Shown here one piece after another: positions 48,781 to 60,081 of a DNA stretch of 64,000 nucleotides; position 1 is the first letter of the stretch, and every line of letters begins with the position of its first letter. Source of the DNA: Variovorax guangxiensis (lineage in GTDB: Bacteria > Pseudomonadota > Gammaproteobacteria > Burkholderiales > Burkholderiaceae_C); NCBI RefSeq assembly GCF_003952165.1, contig NZ_RXFT01000002.1:496001-560000 (forward strand), read 5' to 3'. A program made the translations under genes and the position numbers. The notes under the pieces are model-generated. The model saw only the letters and a list, made by a program, of their open reading frames with translations. It was not told the origin of the DNA and did no database searches.

Positions 48781-49638
48781 TCAGTCGCGGCCGAATTCTT
48801 CGCCCAGTTCGGCAGCGCGCTTCTGTGCCGCGCGGATCGCGGTCTTGAACTGCGACTTCACGTCCGCCGCCTGCAGCGAGGTGATGGCCGCGTAGGTGGT
48901 GCCGCCCTTGGAGGTCACGCGCTCGCGCAGCACCGACGGCGGCTCGGTCGCGCTGTGCGCCAGCGCCGAGGCGCCGGTGAAGGTGCCGATGGCCAGCCGC
49001 TGGGCCTGCTCGGGCGAGAGGCCCATCTCGACGCCGGCCTCGGTCATTGCCTCGATGAAATAGAACACGTAGGCCGGGCCGGAGCCCGACATGGCGGTGA
49101 CTGCGTCGAGGGCCGGTTCGGTGTCGACCCAGAGCAGTTCGCCGGTAGGCGCCAGCAACTGGCCGACCATCGAGCGGTCGCTGCCTTCGACGCCGGGGCG
49201 GGCATACAGGCCGGTCATGCCCTTGCCCACCAGCGCAGGCGTGTTGGGCATGGCGCGCACCACGCGCTCGGTGCCGAGCCAGCGGGCGATGCTGTCGGAC
49301 GGAATGCCCGCGGCCACGCTCAGGTGCAGGGCATCGGCGGCGAAGGTGCGCACCGGCCTGGCGGCTTCGGCGAAGGTCTGGGGCTTGACCGCCCACACCA
49401 CCACGCCGCAGCGCGACAGCGCCTCGCTCGCCTCGGCCCTGGCGACGATGCCGAAGGACTGGGCCAGCTTCTTCCGGGCCTCCTCGAAGGGCTCGACCAC
49501 CTCGAAGGCATCCGCCGGGGTGCCTTGCTGGATCAGGCCGCCGATGATGGCGCTGGCCATGTTGCCGCCCCCGATGAAGGCGACGGGAGGCAGCGGCGCA
49601 GGGCCGGTGCGGGGCAGGAAGGTCACGGCGATGGTCAT
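48781..49638 (-). CDS. proC: Pyrroline-5-carboxylate reductase
   Basis: ProC makes proline from pyrroline-5-carboxylate with NAD(P)H. The 285-residue protein has an N-terminal VAFIGGGNMASAIIGGLI dinucleotide loop, WAVKPQ, RVVRAMPNTPALVGKGMTG and the C-terminal signature VTAMSGSGPAYVFYFIEAM then GVEMGLSPEQAQRLA with SKGGTT. It starts about 14 residues earlier than the minimal form. The ATG overlaps the stop of the phytase-like gene (ATGA), so both are in one operon. Confidence 0.95.
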   Translation of the reverse strand: MTIAVTFLPRTGPAPLPPVAFIGGGNMASAIIGGLIQQGTPADAFEVVEPFEEARKKLAQSFGIVARAEASEALSRCGVVVWAVKPQTFAEAARPVRTFAADALHLSVAAGIPSDSIARWLGTERVVRAMPNTPALVGKGMTGLYARPGVEGSDRSMVGQLLAPTGELLWVDTEPALDAVTAMSGSGPAYVFYFIEAMTEAGVEMGLSPEQAQRLAIGTFTGASALAHSATEPPSVLRERVTSKGGTTYAAITSLQAADVKSQFKTAIRAAQKRAAELGEEFGRD

Positions 49639-50807
49639 GGTCGGTCGGCGTATTCGAAGGCGGCGAACTGGGTGATTTGAAGCGGATTGAAATTGTCGTC
49701 GCTCACGACCACCAGCATGCGCCTGCCGCCGGGCAGCGGCGGGCCCCAGCACATGCCTTCGGTGTTGTCGAGCCGGGAGAGGCCCAGCGTGGCGAAGTCG
49801 GCCACCAGGGTCCTGGCCGCCGGCCGGTGGTTGCCGGGCGCCAGCGCATCGACCGCAAGCACGTCGCTGGCGGCGCGGGTGTCTATTTCATACAGGCGCA
49901 GCGAATTGCCGCGGCCGGTGGCGTAGGCGCGCTCCAGGACCAGCATGCGGTCGGCGTCGAGCATCAGGATCTCGCTCACGCCGTTGTCGGCGTAGCTTCC
50001 GGGAACGAGCGGGCGCAGCGGGATGGCGTCGGGAACGTAGGCGATCTGGCGGTCGGGCTGGCCGGTCTCCAGGTCGATCCGCGTGAAGCGGCAGGGACCG
50101 CCGGCGGCGCCCACGGCGGGTTCGGGGCCGTCCTGGATCAGGGCGTTTTCCATCGCCAGCCAGGCGAAGCGGCCGTCGGGCGTGAGGCTGACGCCCTCGA
50201 AGGTCAGGTTGTCGCGCGGGCCGCGGCGCTTTGCCGGATCGGGCTGGAACATCGCCGGCATCCGGAATTCGCGCAGGAAACGGCCGTCGCGGGCCGATTC
50301 GTACAAGGCCGGCCCGAAGCCGCGTGCGACGTCCCCCTCGCTGGTCCACAGCAGGGTGTTGGTGGCGGGGCGCAGCCGAAGGGCTTCAGGATCGGGCACA
50401 GGCAGGCCGTCGACCGCGTTGCGGCGGCTGGGCCAGGGACCGCCGCCCGGGCGTTGCAGCTGCACCACGCCGGTCGACTCCGGCGGCGCGGCCTGCGGGG
50501 AGGGCCAACGGGCGGTGTAGTAGCGGACGGGGGCGAGATCTGATCGGTCGTCGCTGATGAGCAGGTACTCACCTCGGATTGGGTCGTAGTCGATGCCCGA
50601 GAGCCCTCCGGCCGTGGTTCCTTCTATATGAAGGCGGTGCGGCCAACGCGCTTCGGCGACGAGGCGCAGCCGGCCGGGGTCCGGGTTCGGTGTCGCGCCG
50701 CCTTTGCAACCGGCCAGTGCCAGCCCCGCGAAGCCGACCCCGGCGGCCAGCAGGCGCCGGCGCTGTATTGACGAGGTCGAAAGAATGGGGTTTTCGGGCG
50801 CTTGCAC
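49635..50807 (-). CDS. Phytase-like (esterase-like activity of phytase) exported lipoprotein
   Basis: The 390-residue protein has a Tat-type, lipobox leader (SIQRRRLLAAGVGF then LALAGC). A beta-propeller-like domain of the phytase-esterase family follows, with GLSGIDYDPIRGEYLLISDD, PDPEALRL, NLTFEGVSLTPDGRFAWLAMEN and SRLDNTEGMCWGPPLPGG. It should act at the envelope on phosphoesters or as a binding protein; the true substrate is unknown. The GTG at 50807 is the best start, giving a short n-region, but its ribosome site is weak. The earlier start at 50996 would overlap the ribosomal promoter and is rejected. Confidence 0.78.
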   Translation of the reverse strand: MQAPENPILSTSSIQRRRLLAAGVGFAGLALAGCKGGATPNPDPGRLRLVAEARWPHRLHIEGTTAGGLSGIDYDPIRGEYLLISDDRSDLAPVRYYTARWPSPQAAPPESTGVVQLQRPGGGPWPSRRNAVDGLPVPDPEALRLRPATNTLLWTSEGDVARGFGPALYESARDGRFLREFRMPAMFQPDPAKRRGPRDNLTFEGVSLTPDGRFAWLAMENALIQDGPEPAVGAAGGPCRFTRIDLETGQPDRQIAYVPDAIPLRPLVPGSYADNGVSEILMLDADRMLVLERAYATGRGNSLRLYEIDTRAASDVLAVDALAPGNHRPAARTLVADFATLGLSRLDNTEGMCWGPPLPGGRRMLVVVSDDNFNPLQITQFAAFEYADRP

Positions 50808-50849
50808 GCCCCGGAGTCTAGTGGCAGTGCTCGACGGCAAGCAGGGTTG

Positions 50850-50878
50850 TTGACTTCCGGCTTCTCGCGTGCAACAAT
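50850..50878 (+). promoter_or_regulatory. Promoter of the rplN (spc) operon
   Basis: TTGACT, a 17-bp spacer and AACAAT lie about 145 bp before rplN. The -35 box matches five of six consensus bases and the -10 box four of six. No other good promoter lies closer to rplN, so transcription likely starts near 50885 with a leader of about 137 nt. Confidence 0.6.
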
Positions 50879-50883
50879 CGCGG

Positions 50884-50906
50884 GCTTCGCTTTCAAAAGG
50901 CGAAGC
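50884..50906 (+). promoter_or_regulatory. Leader hairpin of the rplN operon
   Basis: GCTTCGC and GCGAAGC form a perfect 7-bp stem with a 9-base loop at the predicted transcript start. A second CTTTC/GAAAG pairing follows it. It could stabilise the mRNA or bind a ribosomal protein for feedback; neither is shown. Confidence 0.4.
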
Positions 50907-51021
50907 TTTCAGCCCAAAGCGAAAGTGTCCCGAGTGGTTCGGGGCATGGACGACGGGCCCAAGACTGACTGATTTGCCTCCCTCCTGGATGCACATCGGT
51001 ACAAGTTGGGAATATCAAGAA

Positions 51022-51390
51022 ATGATCCAAACTGAATCCCGGCTCGAAGTGGCCGACAACACGGGCGCGAAATCCGTCCTGTGTATCAAGGTGCTCGGTG
51101 GCTCCAAGCGGCGTTATGCCAGCGTGGGCGACGTCATCAAGGTCAGCATCAAGGAAGCCGCTCCGCGTGGTCGCGTCAAGAAGGGCGAGATCTACAGCGC
51201 AGTGGTGGTCCGCACCGCCAAGGGCATCCGTCGCGCCGACGGTTCGCTCGTCAAGTTCGACGGCAACGCAGCAGTGTTGCTCAACGCCAAGCTGGAGCCC
51301 ATCGGCACCCGCATCTTCGGACCGGTCACGCGCGAACTGCGCACCGAGAAGTTCATGAAGATCGTGTCGCTGGCCCCCGAAGTTCTCTAA
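51022..51390 (+). CDS. rplN: Ribosomal protein uL14
   Basis: The 122-residue protein starts [17 protein letters not shown] and has [16 protein letters not shown] and the end [19 protein letters not shown], matching L14 along its whole length. It is the first gene of the ribosomal run here. rpsQ and rpmC, the usual upstream neighbours, are absent; proC and a phytase-like gene on the opposite strand lie there instead. Confidence 0.97.
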   Translation: MIQTESRLEVADNTGAKSVLCIKVLGGSKRRYASVGDVIKVSIKEAAPRGRVKKGEIYSAVVVRTAKGIRRADGSLVKFDGNAAVLLNAKLEPIGTRIFGPVTRELRTEKFMKIVSLAPEVL

Positions 51391-51402
51391 GGACACAACG
51401 CC

Positions 51403-51735
51403 ATGAACAAGATTCGCAAGGGCGACCAGGTCATCGTGTTGGCCGGCCGCGACAAGGGCAAGCGGGGCACCGTCTCGCTGCGCAAGGACGACTCGCATGT
51501 GGTCGTCGAAGGCATCAACCTCGTCAAGAAGCACACCAAGCCGAACCCCCTGAAGGGTACGACCGGTGGCATCGTCGAGAAGGCCATGCCGATTCACCAG
51601 TCCAACGTGGCGATCTTCAACGCCGCGACCGGCAAGGCCGATCGCGTGGGCGTCAAGGTCACCCAGGATGCTGACGGCAAGCGCGTGGCTGTTCGCGTGT
51701 TCAAGTCGAGCGGCGAAGAAATCAAGTTCGCCTAA
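51403..51735 (+). CDS. rplX: Ribosomal protein uL24
   Basis: The 110-residue protein starts [20 protein letters not shown], the KOW motif that nucleates 50S assembly, and has [15 protein letters not shown]. It begins 12 bases after rplN and 11 bases separate it from rplE, in the standard spc operon order. Confidence 0.97.
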   Translation: MNKIRKGDQVIVLAGRDKGKRGTVSLRKDDSHVVVEGINLVKKHTKPNPLKGTTGGIVEKAMPIHQSNVAIFNAATGKADRVGVKVTQDADGKRVAVRVFKSSGEEIKFA

Positions 51736-51746
51736 GAGGTACTCAC

Positions 51747-52286
51747 ATGGCACGTCTCCAACAACACTATCGCGAAAAGATCGCGAAAGACCTGACGGAA
51801 AAGTTCGGCTACACGTCGCCGATGCAGGTTCCGCGCCTCACCAAGATCACCCTGAACATGGGCGTGGGTGAAGCAGTCGCCGACAAGAAGGTCCTCGACA
51901 ACGCCGTCGCCGACCTGACCAAGATCGCCGGCCAGAAGCCCGTGGTCACCAAGTCGAAGAAGGCCATCGCCGGCTTCAAGATCCGCGAAAACCAGCCGAT
52001 CGGCTGCATGGTCACGCTGCGTGGCGTGCACATGTACGAATTCCTGGATCGCTTCGTGACCATCGCGCTGCCGCGCGTTCGCGACTTCCGTGGTATCTCC
52101 GGCCGTGCTTTCGACGGCCGTGGCAACTACAACATCGGCGTCAAGGAACAGATCATTTTCCCCGAGATCGAGTACGACAAGGTCGATGCCCTGCGCGGTC
52201 TCAATATCAGCATCACGACGACGGCCAAGACCGACGAAGAAGCCAAGGCTCTTCTCGCCGGCTTCCGTTTCCCGTTCAAGAACTGA
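51747..52286 (+). CDS. rplE: Ribosomal protein uL5
   Basis: L5 binds 5S rRNA in the 50S central protuberance. The 179-residue protein has [36 protein letters not shown] and [20 protein letters not shown]. Length and order are standard. Confidence 0.97.
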   Translation: MARLQQHYREKIAKDLTEKFGYTSPMQVPRLTKITLNMGVGEAVADKKVLDNAVADLTKIAGQKPVVTKSKKAIAGFKIRENQPIGCMVTLRGVHMYEFLDRFVTIALPRVRDFRGISGRAFDGRGNYNIGVKEQIIFPEIEYDKVDALRGLNISITTTAKTDEEAKALLAGFRFPFKN

Positions 52287-52294
52287 GGTGACCT

Positions 52295-52600
52295 GTGGCT
52301 AAAGCATCTTTGATCCAGCGCGAACTCAAGCGCGACAAGCTGGTTGCCAAGTTCGCAGCGAAGCACGCCGAACTGAAGGCGGCTTCCAACGACCTGAAGA
52401 AGACCGAGGAAGAGCGCGCCGCTGCTCGCCTGGCGCTGCAGAAGCTGCCGCGCAACGCGAACCCCACGCGCCAGCGCAACCGTTGCGAAATCACCGGTCG
52501 TCCCCGTGGCACCTTCCGTCAATTCGGTCTGGCCCGCGCCAAGATCCGCGAACTGGCTTTCAACGGCGACATCCCCGGTGTCACCAAGGCCAGCTGGTAA
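52295..52600 (+). CDS. rpsN: Ribosomal protein uS14 (zinc-independent form)
   Basis: The 101-residue protein is the long S14 form with a single Cys in [10 protein letters not shown], so it does not bind zinc. The start is GTG, eight bases after rplE, with GAGGTG upstream. The C-terminus [20 protein letters not shown] is typical. Confidence 0.96.
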   Translation: MAKASLIQRELKRDKLVAKFAAKHAELKAASNDLKKTEEERAAARLALQKLPRNANPTRQRNRCEITGRPRGTFRQFGLARAKIRELAFNGDIPGVTKASW

Positions 52601-52620
52601 GCCAGGCAGGAGCAAACAAC

Positions 52621-53016
52621 ATGAGCATGAGTGATCCCATTGCCGACCTGCTGACGCGTATCCGCAACGCGCAGATGGTGGCGAAGCCCACCGTGTCGGT
52701 CCCGTCTTCCAAGGTGAAGATCGCGATCGCACAAGTCCTGAAGGACGAGGGCTACATCGACGGCTTCCAGGTCAAGACCGAAGCCGGCAAGAGCGAACTG
52801 GAAATCTCGCTGAAGTACTACGCTGGCCGTCCGGTCATCGAGCGCATCGAGCGTGTGAGCCGCCCTGGCCTGCGTGTCTACAAGGCCAGTGCTTCCATTC
52901 CGCAAGTCCAGAACGGCCTCGGCGTCGCCATCGTCACGACCCCCAAGGGCGTGATGACCGACCGCAAGGCTCGCGCCTCCGGTGTCGGCGGCGAAGTCCT
53001 GTGCTACGTCGCCTAA
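52621..53016 (+). CDS. rpsH: Ribosomal protein uS8
   Basis: S8 is a primary 16S-binding protein and, in E. coli, the repressor of the spc operon. The 131-residue protein starts [18 protein letters not shown] and ends [20 protein letters not shown]. The usual S8 target region would be around the rplX-rplE junction; I did not find a clear mimic. Confidence 0.97.
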   Translation: MSMSDPIADLLTRIRNAQMVAKPTVSVPSSKVKIAIAQVLKDEGYIDGFQVKTEAGKSELEISLKYYAGRPVIERIERVSRPGLRVYKASASIPQVQNGLGVAIVTTPKGVMTDRKARASGVGGEVLCYVA

Positions 53017-53040
53017 CCGAGACATCGAGGAGTAACTGAA

Positions 53041-53574
53041 ATGTCCCGAGTAGGAAAATCGCCGGTCGCCATCCCCGCAGGCGTGGATGTGTCGATCAAG
53101 GAAGACCAGATCAGCGTCAAGGGTACGGGCGGCACGCTCAACCTCGCGCGCAACGCGCTGGTCAACGTCGTCAGCAAGGACGGCAAGCTGAGCTTCGAAC
53201 CCGCCAACGAATCGCGTGAAGCCAACGCGATGAGCGGCACGGTTCGCCAGCTCGTGAACAACATGGTGGTCGGTGTGACCAAGGGCTTCGAGAAGAAGCT
53301 CAGCCTGATCGGCGTGGGCTACAAGGCCGCCGCCCAGGGCGCCAAGCTGAACCTCCAGGTCGGCTACTCGCACCCCGTCAACATCGACATGCCGCAAGGC
53401 ATCACGGTGGCGACGCCTACCCCGACCGAAGTCGTGGTCAAGGGCGCAGACCGACAGCGCGTCGGCCAGGTGGCCGCTGAGATCCGTGCCGTTCGTCCGC
53501 CAGAGCCCTACAAGGGCAAGGGCATCCGCTATGCGGACGAGAAGATCGTGATCAAAGAGACCAAGAAGAAGTAA
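53041..53574 (+). CDS. rplF: Ribosomal protein uL6
   Basis: The 177-residue protein starts [19 protein letters not shown] and ends [20 protein letters not shown], with two repeated L6 domains. It follows rpsH after 24 bases with GAGGAG before the ATG. Confidence 0.97.
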   Translation: MSRVGKSPVAIPAGVDVSIKEDQISVKGTGGTLNLARNALVNVVSKDGKLSFEPANESREANAMSGTVRQLVNNMVVGVTKGFEKKLSLIGVGYKAAAQGAKLNLQVGYSHPVNIDMPQGITVATPTPTEVVVKGADRQRVGQVAAEIRAVRPPEPYKGKGIRYADEKIVIKETKKK

Positions 53575-53585
53575 GGGGCAGCAAA

Positions 53586-53954
53586 ATGATGTTGACCAAA
53601 AAAGCACAGCGTCTCCGCCGCTCGCGCCAGACCCGCATCCGCATCGCGACGCAGGGCGTGGCCCGTCTGACGGTGAATCGCACCAACCTGCACATCTACG
53701 CCACCGTCATCTCCGGCGACGGCGCCAAGGTGATTGCAACCGCATCGACGGCAGAAGCCGAAGTGCGTACCTCGCTCGGCGGTTCGGGCAAGGGTGGCAA
53801 CGCTGCCGCCGCCACCGCCGTCGGCAAGCGCATCGCTGAAAAGGCGAAGGCAGCCGGCATCGAGAAGGTCGCTTTCGACCGCGCAGGTTTCGCGTACCAC
53901 GGCCGCGTCAAGGCGCTGGCCGAAGCCGCCCGCGAAGCCGGCCTGCAGTTCTAA
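53586..53954 (+). CDS. rplR: Ribosomal protein uL18
   Basis: L18 binds 5S rRNA. The 122-residue protein is basic at the start ([20 protein letters not shown]) and has [15 protein letters not shown] at the end. Two adjacent Met codons (53586 and 53589) are both possible starts. Confidence 0.96.
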   Translation: MMLTKKAQRLRRSRQTRIRIATQGVARLTVNRTNLHIYATVISGDGAKVIATASTAEAEVRTSLGGSGKGGNAAAATAVGKRIAEKAKAAGIEKVAFDRAGFAYHGRVKALAEAAREAGLQF

Positions 53955-53972
53955 CCGGACACGAGATTCAAA

Positions 53973-54491
53973 ATGGCAAAGATTCAGGCAAGAGCTCAGA
54001 ACGAAGGCCCTGAGGACGGTTTGCGCGAGAAGATGATCGCGATCAACCGCGTCACCAAGGTGGTGAAGGGTGGTCGTATCCTCGGTTTCGCAGCACTCAC
54101 CGTGGTCGGTGACGGCGATGGCCGCGTCGGCATGGGCAAGGGCAAGTCGAAGGAAGTGCCCGCTGCAGTGCAGAAGGCAATGGAAGAAGCGCGTCGCAAC
54201 CTGCTGAAGGTTTCGATCAAGAACGGCACGCTGCACCACCAGGTGCAAGGCCACCACGGCGCTTCGACGGTCGTGATGTACCCGGCTCCCAAGGGTACCG
54301 GCATCATCGCCGGCGGCCCGATGCGCGCCGTGTTCGAAGTGATGGGTATCACCGACATCGTGGCCAAGAGCCATGGTTCGTCGAACCCCTACAACATGGT
54401 TCGCGCCACGCTCGACGGGTTGAAGAACTCGACGACCGCCAGCGAAGTGGCTGCCAAGCGCGGCCTGACCGTCGAAGAAATCTTCGCCTGA
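53973..54491 (+). CDS. rpsE: Ribosomal protein uS5
   Basis: The 172-residue protein has the S5 double-stranded RNA binding start ([19 protein letters not shown]), [20 protein letters not shown] and [17 protein letters not shown]. It takes part in decoding accuracy and mRNA entry. Order and length are standard. Confidence 0.97.
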   Translation: MAKIQARAQNEGPEDGLREKMIAINRVTKVVKGGRILGFAALTVVGDGDGRVGMGKGKSKEVPAAVQKAMEEARRNLLKVSIKNGTLHHQVQGHHGASTVVMYPAPKGTGIIAGGPMRAVFEVMGITDIVAKSHGSSNPYNMVRATLDGLKNSTTASEVAAKRGLTVEEIFA

Positions 54492-54526
54492 GCGCAGGCC
54501 GTCGCAAGCCTCAAGGAAGCATTCAA

Positions 54527-54709
54527 ATGACGCAACAACAGACCCTCAAGGTGCAACTGGTCAAGAGCCCGATCGGCACCAAGGAATCGCATCGCGCGAC
54601 CGTGCGCGGCCTCGGCCTGCGCAAGCTCAACAGCGTGAGCGAGCTGCAAGACACGCCCGCGGTGCGCGGCATGATCAACAAGATCAGTTATCTGGTCAAA
54701 GTCCTGTAA
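54527..54709 (+). CDS. rpmD: Ribosomal protein uL30
   Basis: The 60-residue protein reads [20 protein letters not shown] then [11 protein letters not shown] and [14 protein letters not shown], which is L30. It lies between rpsE and rplO as expected. Confidence 0.95.
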   Translation: MTQQQTLKVQLVKSPIGTKESHRATVRGLGLRKLNSVSELQDTPAVRGMINKISYLVKVL

Positions 54710-54720
54710 GAGAGACTGAT

Positions 54721-55152
54721 ATGGAACTCAATGGCATCAAGCCGGCGGATGGCGCCAAGCACGCCAAGCGCCGTGTCGGCCGCGGTATCGGTTCCGGCCT
54801 GGGCAAGACCTCGGGTCGCGGCCACAAGGGCCAGAAGTCGCGCGCAGGCGGTTTCCACAAGGTCGGCTTCGAAGGCGGTCAAATGCCGCTGCAGCGTCGC
54901 CTGCCGAAGCGTGGTTTCAAGTCGCACCTGCTGAAGTTCAACGCCGAAGTCACGCTGACCGCTCTCGAGCAGCTCGGCCTGGCCGAAGTGGACATCCTGG
55001 CGCTGAAGCAAGCCGGCCTCGTGGGCCAGCTCGCCAAGGTCGTCAAGGTCGTGAAGACCGGTGAGCTCACCAAGGCCGTCAAGCTGACGGGCGTGGGCGC
55101 AACGGCTGGCGCCAAGGCTGCGATCGAAGCGGCCGGCGGCAGCATCGCCTGA
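54721..55152 (+). CDS. rplO: Ribosomal protein uL15
   Basis: The 143-residue protein starts [20 protein letters not shown] and has the Gly/Lys-rich extension [20 protein letters not shown], then [18 protein letters not shown]. The stop lies 27 bases before secY. Confidence 0.97.
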   Translation: MELNGIKPADGAKHAKRRVGRGIGSGLGKTSGRGHKGQKSRAGGFHKVGFEGGQMPLQRRLPKRGFKSHLLKFNAEVTLTALEQLGLAEVDILALKQAGLVGQLAKVVKVVKTGELTKAVKLTGVGATAGAKAAIEAAGGSIA

Positions 55153-55179
55153 TCACCATCGGACTGAAAGAAGTTCTTC

Positions 55180-56493
<1,314 letters not shown>

Positions 56494-56557
56494 GGCTGTG
56501 TTTCAGTATTGAGTCCGGGCGGTAGACCGCCACGTTAAACAGTTTTAGGAGAGTGAA

Positions 56558-56671
56558 ATGAGAGTTTCGGCTTCGGTCAAAACCATCTGCCGTAATTGCA
56601 AGGTCATCCGCCGCAAGGGTGTGGTGCGCGTGATCTGCACCGACCCGCGCCACAAGCAGCGCCAGGGTTGA
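56558..56671 (+). CDS. rpmJ: Ribosomal protein bL36
   Basis: This 37-residue protein reads [19 protein letters not shown] and then [18 protein letters not shown]. Zinc ligands Cys11, Cys14, Cys27 and His32 are all present (zinc-binding form). TAGGAGAG lies upstream of the ATG. It sits in the standard place before rpsM. Confidence 0.95.
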   Translation: MRVSASVKTICRNCKVIRRKGVVRVICTDPRHKQRQG

Positions 56672-56694
56672 TTGAAGAGTATTAGAGGACGCAC

Positions 56695-57060
56695 ATGGCA
56701 CGTATTGCTGGCATCAACATCCCGCCGCACAAGCACGCTGAAATCGGCCTGACCGCCATCTTCGGCATCGGTCGCACCCGCGCCCGCCAGATCTGCGAAG
56801 CGAGCGGCATCGAGTATTCGAAGAAGATCAAGGATCTGACCGACGCCGATCTCGAGAAGATCCGCGACCAGATCGCCCTGTTCACGATCGAAGGCGACCT
56901 GCGTCGCGAGACGACGATGAACATCAAGCGCCTAATGGACATCGGCTGCTACCGCGGCTTCCGTCACCGTCGCGGCCTGCCGATGCGCGGCCAGCGCACG
57001 CGCACCAACGCCCGCACCCGCAAGGGTCCGCGCAAGGCTGCGCAGTCCCTGAAGAAATAA
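56695..57060 (+). CDS. rpsM: Ribosomal protein uS13
   Basis: The 121-residue protein starts [19 protein letters not shown], has a helix-hairpin-helix-like [16 protein letters not shown], and ends in the basic tail [17 protein letters not shown] that contacts tRNA. It leads the alpha-operon part of the block. Confidence 0.97.
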   Translation: MARIAGINIPPHKHAEIGLTAIFGIGRTRARQICEASGIEYSKKIKDLTDADLEKIRDQIALFTIEGDLRRETTMNIKRLMDIGCYRGFRHRRGLPMRGQRTRTNARTRKGPRKAAQSLKK

Positions 57061-57072
57061 GGATAGAACAGC

Positions 57073-57477
57073 ATGGCTAAAGCACCTGCAAACAACGCCG
57101 CACAGCGCGTTCGCAAGAAGGTTCGCAAGAACGTCGCGGACGGTATCGCTCACGTGCACGCTTCGTTCAACAACACCATCATCACGATCACCGACCGCCA
57201 GGGCAACGCCCTGTCGTGGGCTTCGTCGGGTGGCCAGGGCTTCAAGGGCTCGCGCAAGTCGACGCCGTTCGCTGCGCAGGTCGCTTCCGAAGTGGCCGGC
57301 CGTGCTGCTGTCGAACAAGGCATCAAGAACCTCGACGTCGAGATCAAGGGCCCCGGCCCCGGTCGCGAATCGTCGGTGCGCGCACTGGCTGCGCTCGGCA
57401 TCCGGATCAACTCGATCGCCGACGTGACGCCCGTTCCGCACAACGGCTGCCGTCCCCAGAAGCGTCGCCGCATCTGA
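57073..57477 (+). CDS. rpsK: Ribosomal protein uS11
   Basis: The 134-residue protein has [39 protein letters not shown] and [18 protein letters not shown], the S11 end near the 30S platform. An intrinsic terminator follows it instead of direct continuation to rpsD. Confidence 0.97.
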   Translation: MAKAPANNAAQRVRKKVRKNVADGIAHVHASFNNTIITITDRQGNALSWASSGGQGFKGSRKSTPFAAQVASEVAGRAAVEQGIKNLDVEIKGPGPGRESSVRALAALGIRINSIADVTPVPHNGCRPQKRRRI

Positions 57478-57492
57478 TCGTCAGTCCGCAAG

Positions 57493-57533
57493 GCGCAGCC
57501 GGCTTTGAATAGCGGCTGCGCGTTTGTTTTTTT
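57493..57533 (+). terminator. Intrinsic terminator or attenuator between rpsK and rpsD
   Basis: GCGCAGCCG pairs with CGGCTGCGC around an 11-base loop and is followed by GTTTG and seven T. It lies in a 131-bp gap inside the alpha operon, so it probably lowers or separates transcription of rpsD-rpoA-rplQ from that of the upstream genes. Confidence 0.75.
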
Positions 57534-57608
57534 ACTAAGCCCACCGCCATCGGCATTCCGCTGATGGCTCCCGCAGGCAACTGCGGCAGATGACACAAAG
57601 GAAAAATC

Positions 57609-58232
57609 GTGGCACGTTACCTCGGCCCCAAGGCCAAACTTTCCCGCCGTGAAGGCACCGACCTGTTCCTGAAGAGCGCTCGTCGTTCGATCCAGGACAA
57701 GGCCAAGTTCGACTCCAAGCCCGGCCAGCACGGCCGCACCTCGGGTCAGCGTACCTCCGACTACGGCCTGCAGCTGCGCGAGAAGCAGAAGGTCAAGCGC
57801 ATGTACGGCGTGCTCGAGAAGCAGTTCCGCCGCTACTTCGAAGAAGCCGATCGCCGCCGTGGCAACACCGGTGCCAACCTGCTGTTCATTCTCGAATCGC
57901 GCCTGGACAACGTCGTCTACCGCATGGGCTTCGGCTCGACCCGCGCCGAAGCGCGCCAGCTCGTGTCGCACAAGGCGATCACGGTGAACGGTCAGTCGGT
58001 CAATATCCCGTCGTACCTGGTCAAGACCGGCGACGTGATCGCCGTGCGCGAGAAGTCGAAGAAGCAGACCCGCGTTGTCGAAGCGCTGCAACTCGCCCAG
58101 CAAGTCGGTATCCCGGCATGGGTCGACGTGAATGCCGACAAGGCCGAAGGCACGTTCAAGAAGGTGCCCGATCGCGACGAATTCGCAGCCGACATCAACG
58201 AATCGCTGATCGTCGAACTGTATTCGCGTTGA
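57609..58232 (+). CDS. rpsD: Ribosomal protein uS4
   Basis: S4 is a primary 16S-binding protein and the alpha-operon repressor in E. coli. The 207-residue protein starts [20 protein letters not shown] and has an S4 RNA-binding domain [20 protein letters not shown] with [14 protein letters not shown]. No zinc Cys cluster is present at the start. It has 131-bp and 142-bp gaps on its two sides. Confidence 0.97.
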   Translation: MARYLGPKAKLSRREGTDLFLKSARRSIQDKAKFDSKPGQHGRTSGQRTSDYGLQLREKQKVKRMYGVLEKQFRRYFEEADRRRGNTGANLLFILESRLDNVVYRMGFGSTRAEARQLVSHKAITVNGQSVNIPSYLVKTGDVIAVREKSKKQTRVVEALQLAQQVGIPAWVDVNADKAEGTFKKVPDRDEFAADINESLIVELYSR

Positions 58233-58241
58233 TTTTTTCTA

Positions 58242-58279
58242 CCCGCCTGCGCTTCCACGCGCCGGCGGGAGATTGTTTT
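58242..58279 (+). terminator. Weak terminator-like hairpin between rpsD and rpoA
   Basis: CCCGCC (58242-58247) pairs with GGCGGG (58264-58269) around a GC-rich centre and is followed by AGATTGTTTTTG. The T-run is interrupted, so partial termination or RNA processing is as likely as full termination. Confidence 0.45.
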
Positions 58280-58374
58280 TGTTGTTCACGTTCCTGTTCC
58301 GCGCTCCGTCGCGGCTCAGGTGCTTCACCAGCCTTACCGGTGTAACGAGCCGGGGGTATTGAGAGGAAGTCTGC

Positions 58375-59364
58375 ATGCAAACCACCCTGCTGAAACCCAA
58401 GACCATCCAGGTCGAGCAACTTGCCGCCAACAAGGCCAAGGTGACGCTCGAGCCTTTCGAGCGCGGCTATGGCCACACGCTCGGCAACGCGCTGCGTCGC
58501 GTTCTGCTGTCGTCCATGGTGGGCTACTCGGCCACCGAAGTCACGATCGCTGGCGTTCTGCATGAGTACTCGTCGATCGACGGCGTGCAGGAAGATGTCG
58601 TCAACATCCTGCTGAACCTCAAGGGCGTGGTGTTCAAGCTCCACAACCGCGACGAAGTCACGCTGAGCCTGCGCAAGGACGGCGAAGGCCCGGTCCTGGC
58701 CTCGGACATCCAGACCCCGCACGACGTCGAGATCATCAACCCCGACCACGTGATCGCCCACCTGTCGCAAGGCGGCAAGCTCGACATGCAGATCAAGGTC
58801 GAGAAGGGCCGCGGCTACGTGCCCGGCACGATGCGCCGCTACGCGGACGAGCCGACCAAGTCGATCGGCCGCATCGTCCTCGACGCCTCGTTCTCGCCCG
58901 TCAAGCGCGTGAGCTACACGGTCGAAAGCGCCCGCGTGGAGCAGCGTACCGACCTGGACAAGCTGCTGGTCGAAATCGAGACCAACGGCGCGATCACCGC
59001 CGAAGACGCAGTGCGAGCATCGGCTAAAATCCTGGTCGAGCAGCTCGCCGTGTTCGCGCAGCTCGAAGGCGGCGAACTCGCTGCGTTCGACGCTCCGGCT
59101 CCGCGCAGCGCACAGCAGTTCGATCCGATCCTGCTGCGCCCTGTCGACGAACTCGAACTGACGGTGCGTTCGGCCAACTGCCTGAAGGCCGAAAACATCT
59201 ACTACATCGGTGACCTGATCCAGCGCACCGAGAACGAGCTGCTCAAGACCCCGAACCTGGGTCGCAAGTCGCTCAACGAAATCAAGGAAGTGCTTGCCTC
59301 GCGCGGCCTGACCTTGGGCATGAAGCTCGAAAGCTGGCCGCCGGCCGGCCTCGACAAGCGTTGA
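58375..59364 (+). CDS. rpoA: DNA-directed RNA polymerase subunit alpha
   Basis: The 329-residue protein has the N-terminal dimer domain ([20 protein letters not shown]) and, after a linker near residue 235, the C-terminal domain with [20 protein letters not shown] and [20 protein letters not shown]. That domain binds UP elements and activators. GAGGAAG lies before the ATG. Confidence 0.98.
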   Translation: MQTTLLKPKTIQVEQLAANKAKVTLEPFERGYGHTLGNALRRVLLSSMVGYSATEVTIAGVLHEYSSIDGVQEDVVNILLNLKGVVFKLHNRDEVTLSLRKDGEGPVLASDIQTPHDVEIINPDHVIAHLSQGGKLDMQIKVEKGRGYVPGTMRRYADEPTKSIGRIVLDASFSPVKRVSYTVESARVEQRTDLDKLLVEIETNGAITAEDAVRASAKILVEQLAVFAQLEGGELAAFDAPAPRSAQQFDPILLRPVDELELTVRSANCLKAENIYYIGDLIQRTENELLKTPNLGRKSLNEIKEVLASRGLTLGMKLESWPPAGLDKR

Positions 59365-59458
59365 TCATTTGAATTTTTGAAAGAGGCCCCTGAAAAGGGC
59401 CAGTGCACCGGGCAGTACCTGACACGGCTGCCTGTTTTATAAAGTAAAGGAAAGCACC

Positions 59459-59857
59459 ATGCGTCACGGACACGGACTCCGCAAACTCAACCGCACCAGC
59501 TCGCACCGCCTCGCGATGCTGCAGAACATGATGAATTCGCTCATCGAGCACGAAGTCATCAAGACCACGGTCCCCAAGGCCAAGGAACTGCGCCGCGTCA
59601 TCGAGCCGATGATCACGCTCGCCAAGAAGCCCACCGTCGCCAACAAGCGCCTGGCCTTCGACCGCCTGCGCAACCGCGACGCCGTCGTGAAGCTCTTCGG
59701 CGACCTCGGCCCGCGTTTCGCAACGCGTCCGGGCGGCTACACCCGCATCCTGAAGATGGGCTTCCGCGTGGGTGACAATGCCCCGATGGCGCTCGTCGAA
59801 CTGGTTGACCGTCCTGAAATTAAAGAAGACGCAGCCGAGCAAAACGCTGCTGAATAA
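59459..59857 (+). CDS. rplQ: Ribosomal protein bL17
   Basis: The 132-residue protein starts [20 protein letters not shown] and has [20 protein letters not shown] and [26 protein letters not shown] lies before the ATG. It is the last gene of the ribosomal block; its end overlaps the promoter region of the tRNA gene. Confidence 0.97.
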   Translation: MRHGHGLRKLNRTSSHRLAMLQNMMNSLIEHEVIKTTVPKAKELRRVIEPMITLAKKPTVANKRLAFDRLRNRDAVVKLFGDLGPRFATRPGGYTRILKMGFRVGDNAPMALVELVDRPEIKEDAAEQNAAE

Positions 59858-59859
59858 GC

Positions 59860-59865
59860 TATAAT
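59860..59865 (+). promoter_or_regulatory. -10 box of the tRNA-fMet gene
   Basis: A perfect TATAAT lies three bases after the rplQ stop and 11 bases before the mature tRNA 5' end. The -35 region would fall inside the rplQ end and is not consensus-like. Confidence 0.6.
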
Positions 59866-59875
59866 CTAAATCTGC

Positions 59876-59952
<77 letters not shown>

Positions 59953-59960
59953 AATTGAAA

Positions 59961-59990
59961 AAGCCCTTTGAGAAATCAAAGGGCTTTTTT
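59961..59990 (+). terminator. Intrinsic terminator of the tRNA gene
   Basis: AAGCCCTTTGA and TCAAAGGGCTT form an 11-bp perfect stem with a GAAA tetraloop and a T-run, eight bases after the tRNA. Confidence 0.93.
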
Positions 59991-60034
59991 CTTTGCCGGT
60001 ATTTGTTTATCAATTGCCGGTGAATGACAAAAAG

Positions 60035-60063
60035 AAATGCCCTCGCAGTGAGGGCATTTTTAT
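60035..60063. terminator. Bidirectional intrinsic terminator
   Basis: AAATGCCCTC and GAGGGCATTT form a 10-bp stem with a 5-base loop, A-rich on one side and T-rich on the other. It lies just after the RidA-like stop and most likely ends that minus-strand operon. Confidence 0.88.
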
Positions 60064-60081
60064 TTCGGTCGGCGCAAGAGA

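Noticed and set aside
50869..51021. Upstream extension of rplN by about 50 codons
   Set aside because: L14 starts at MIQTESRL in all family members known to me, and the extension would cover the promoter and leader hairpin.
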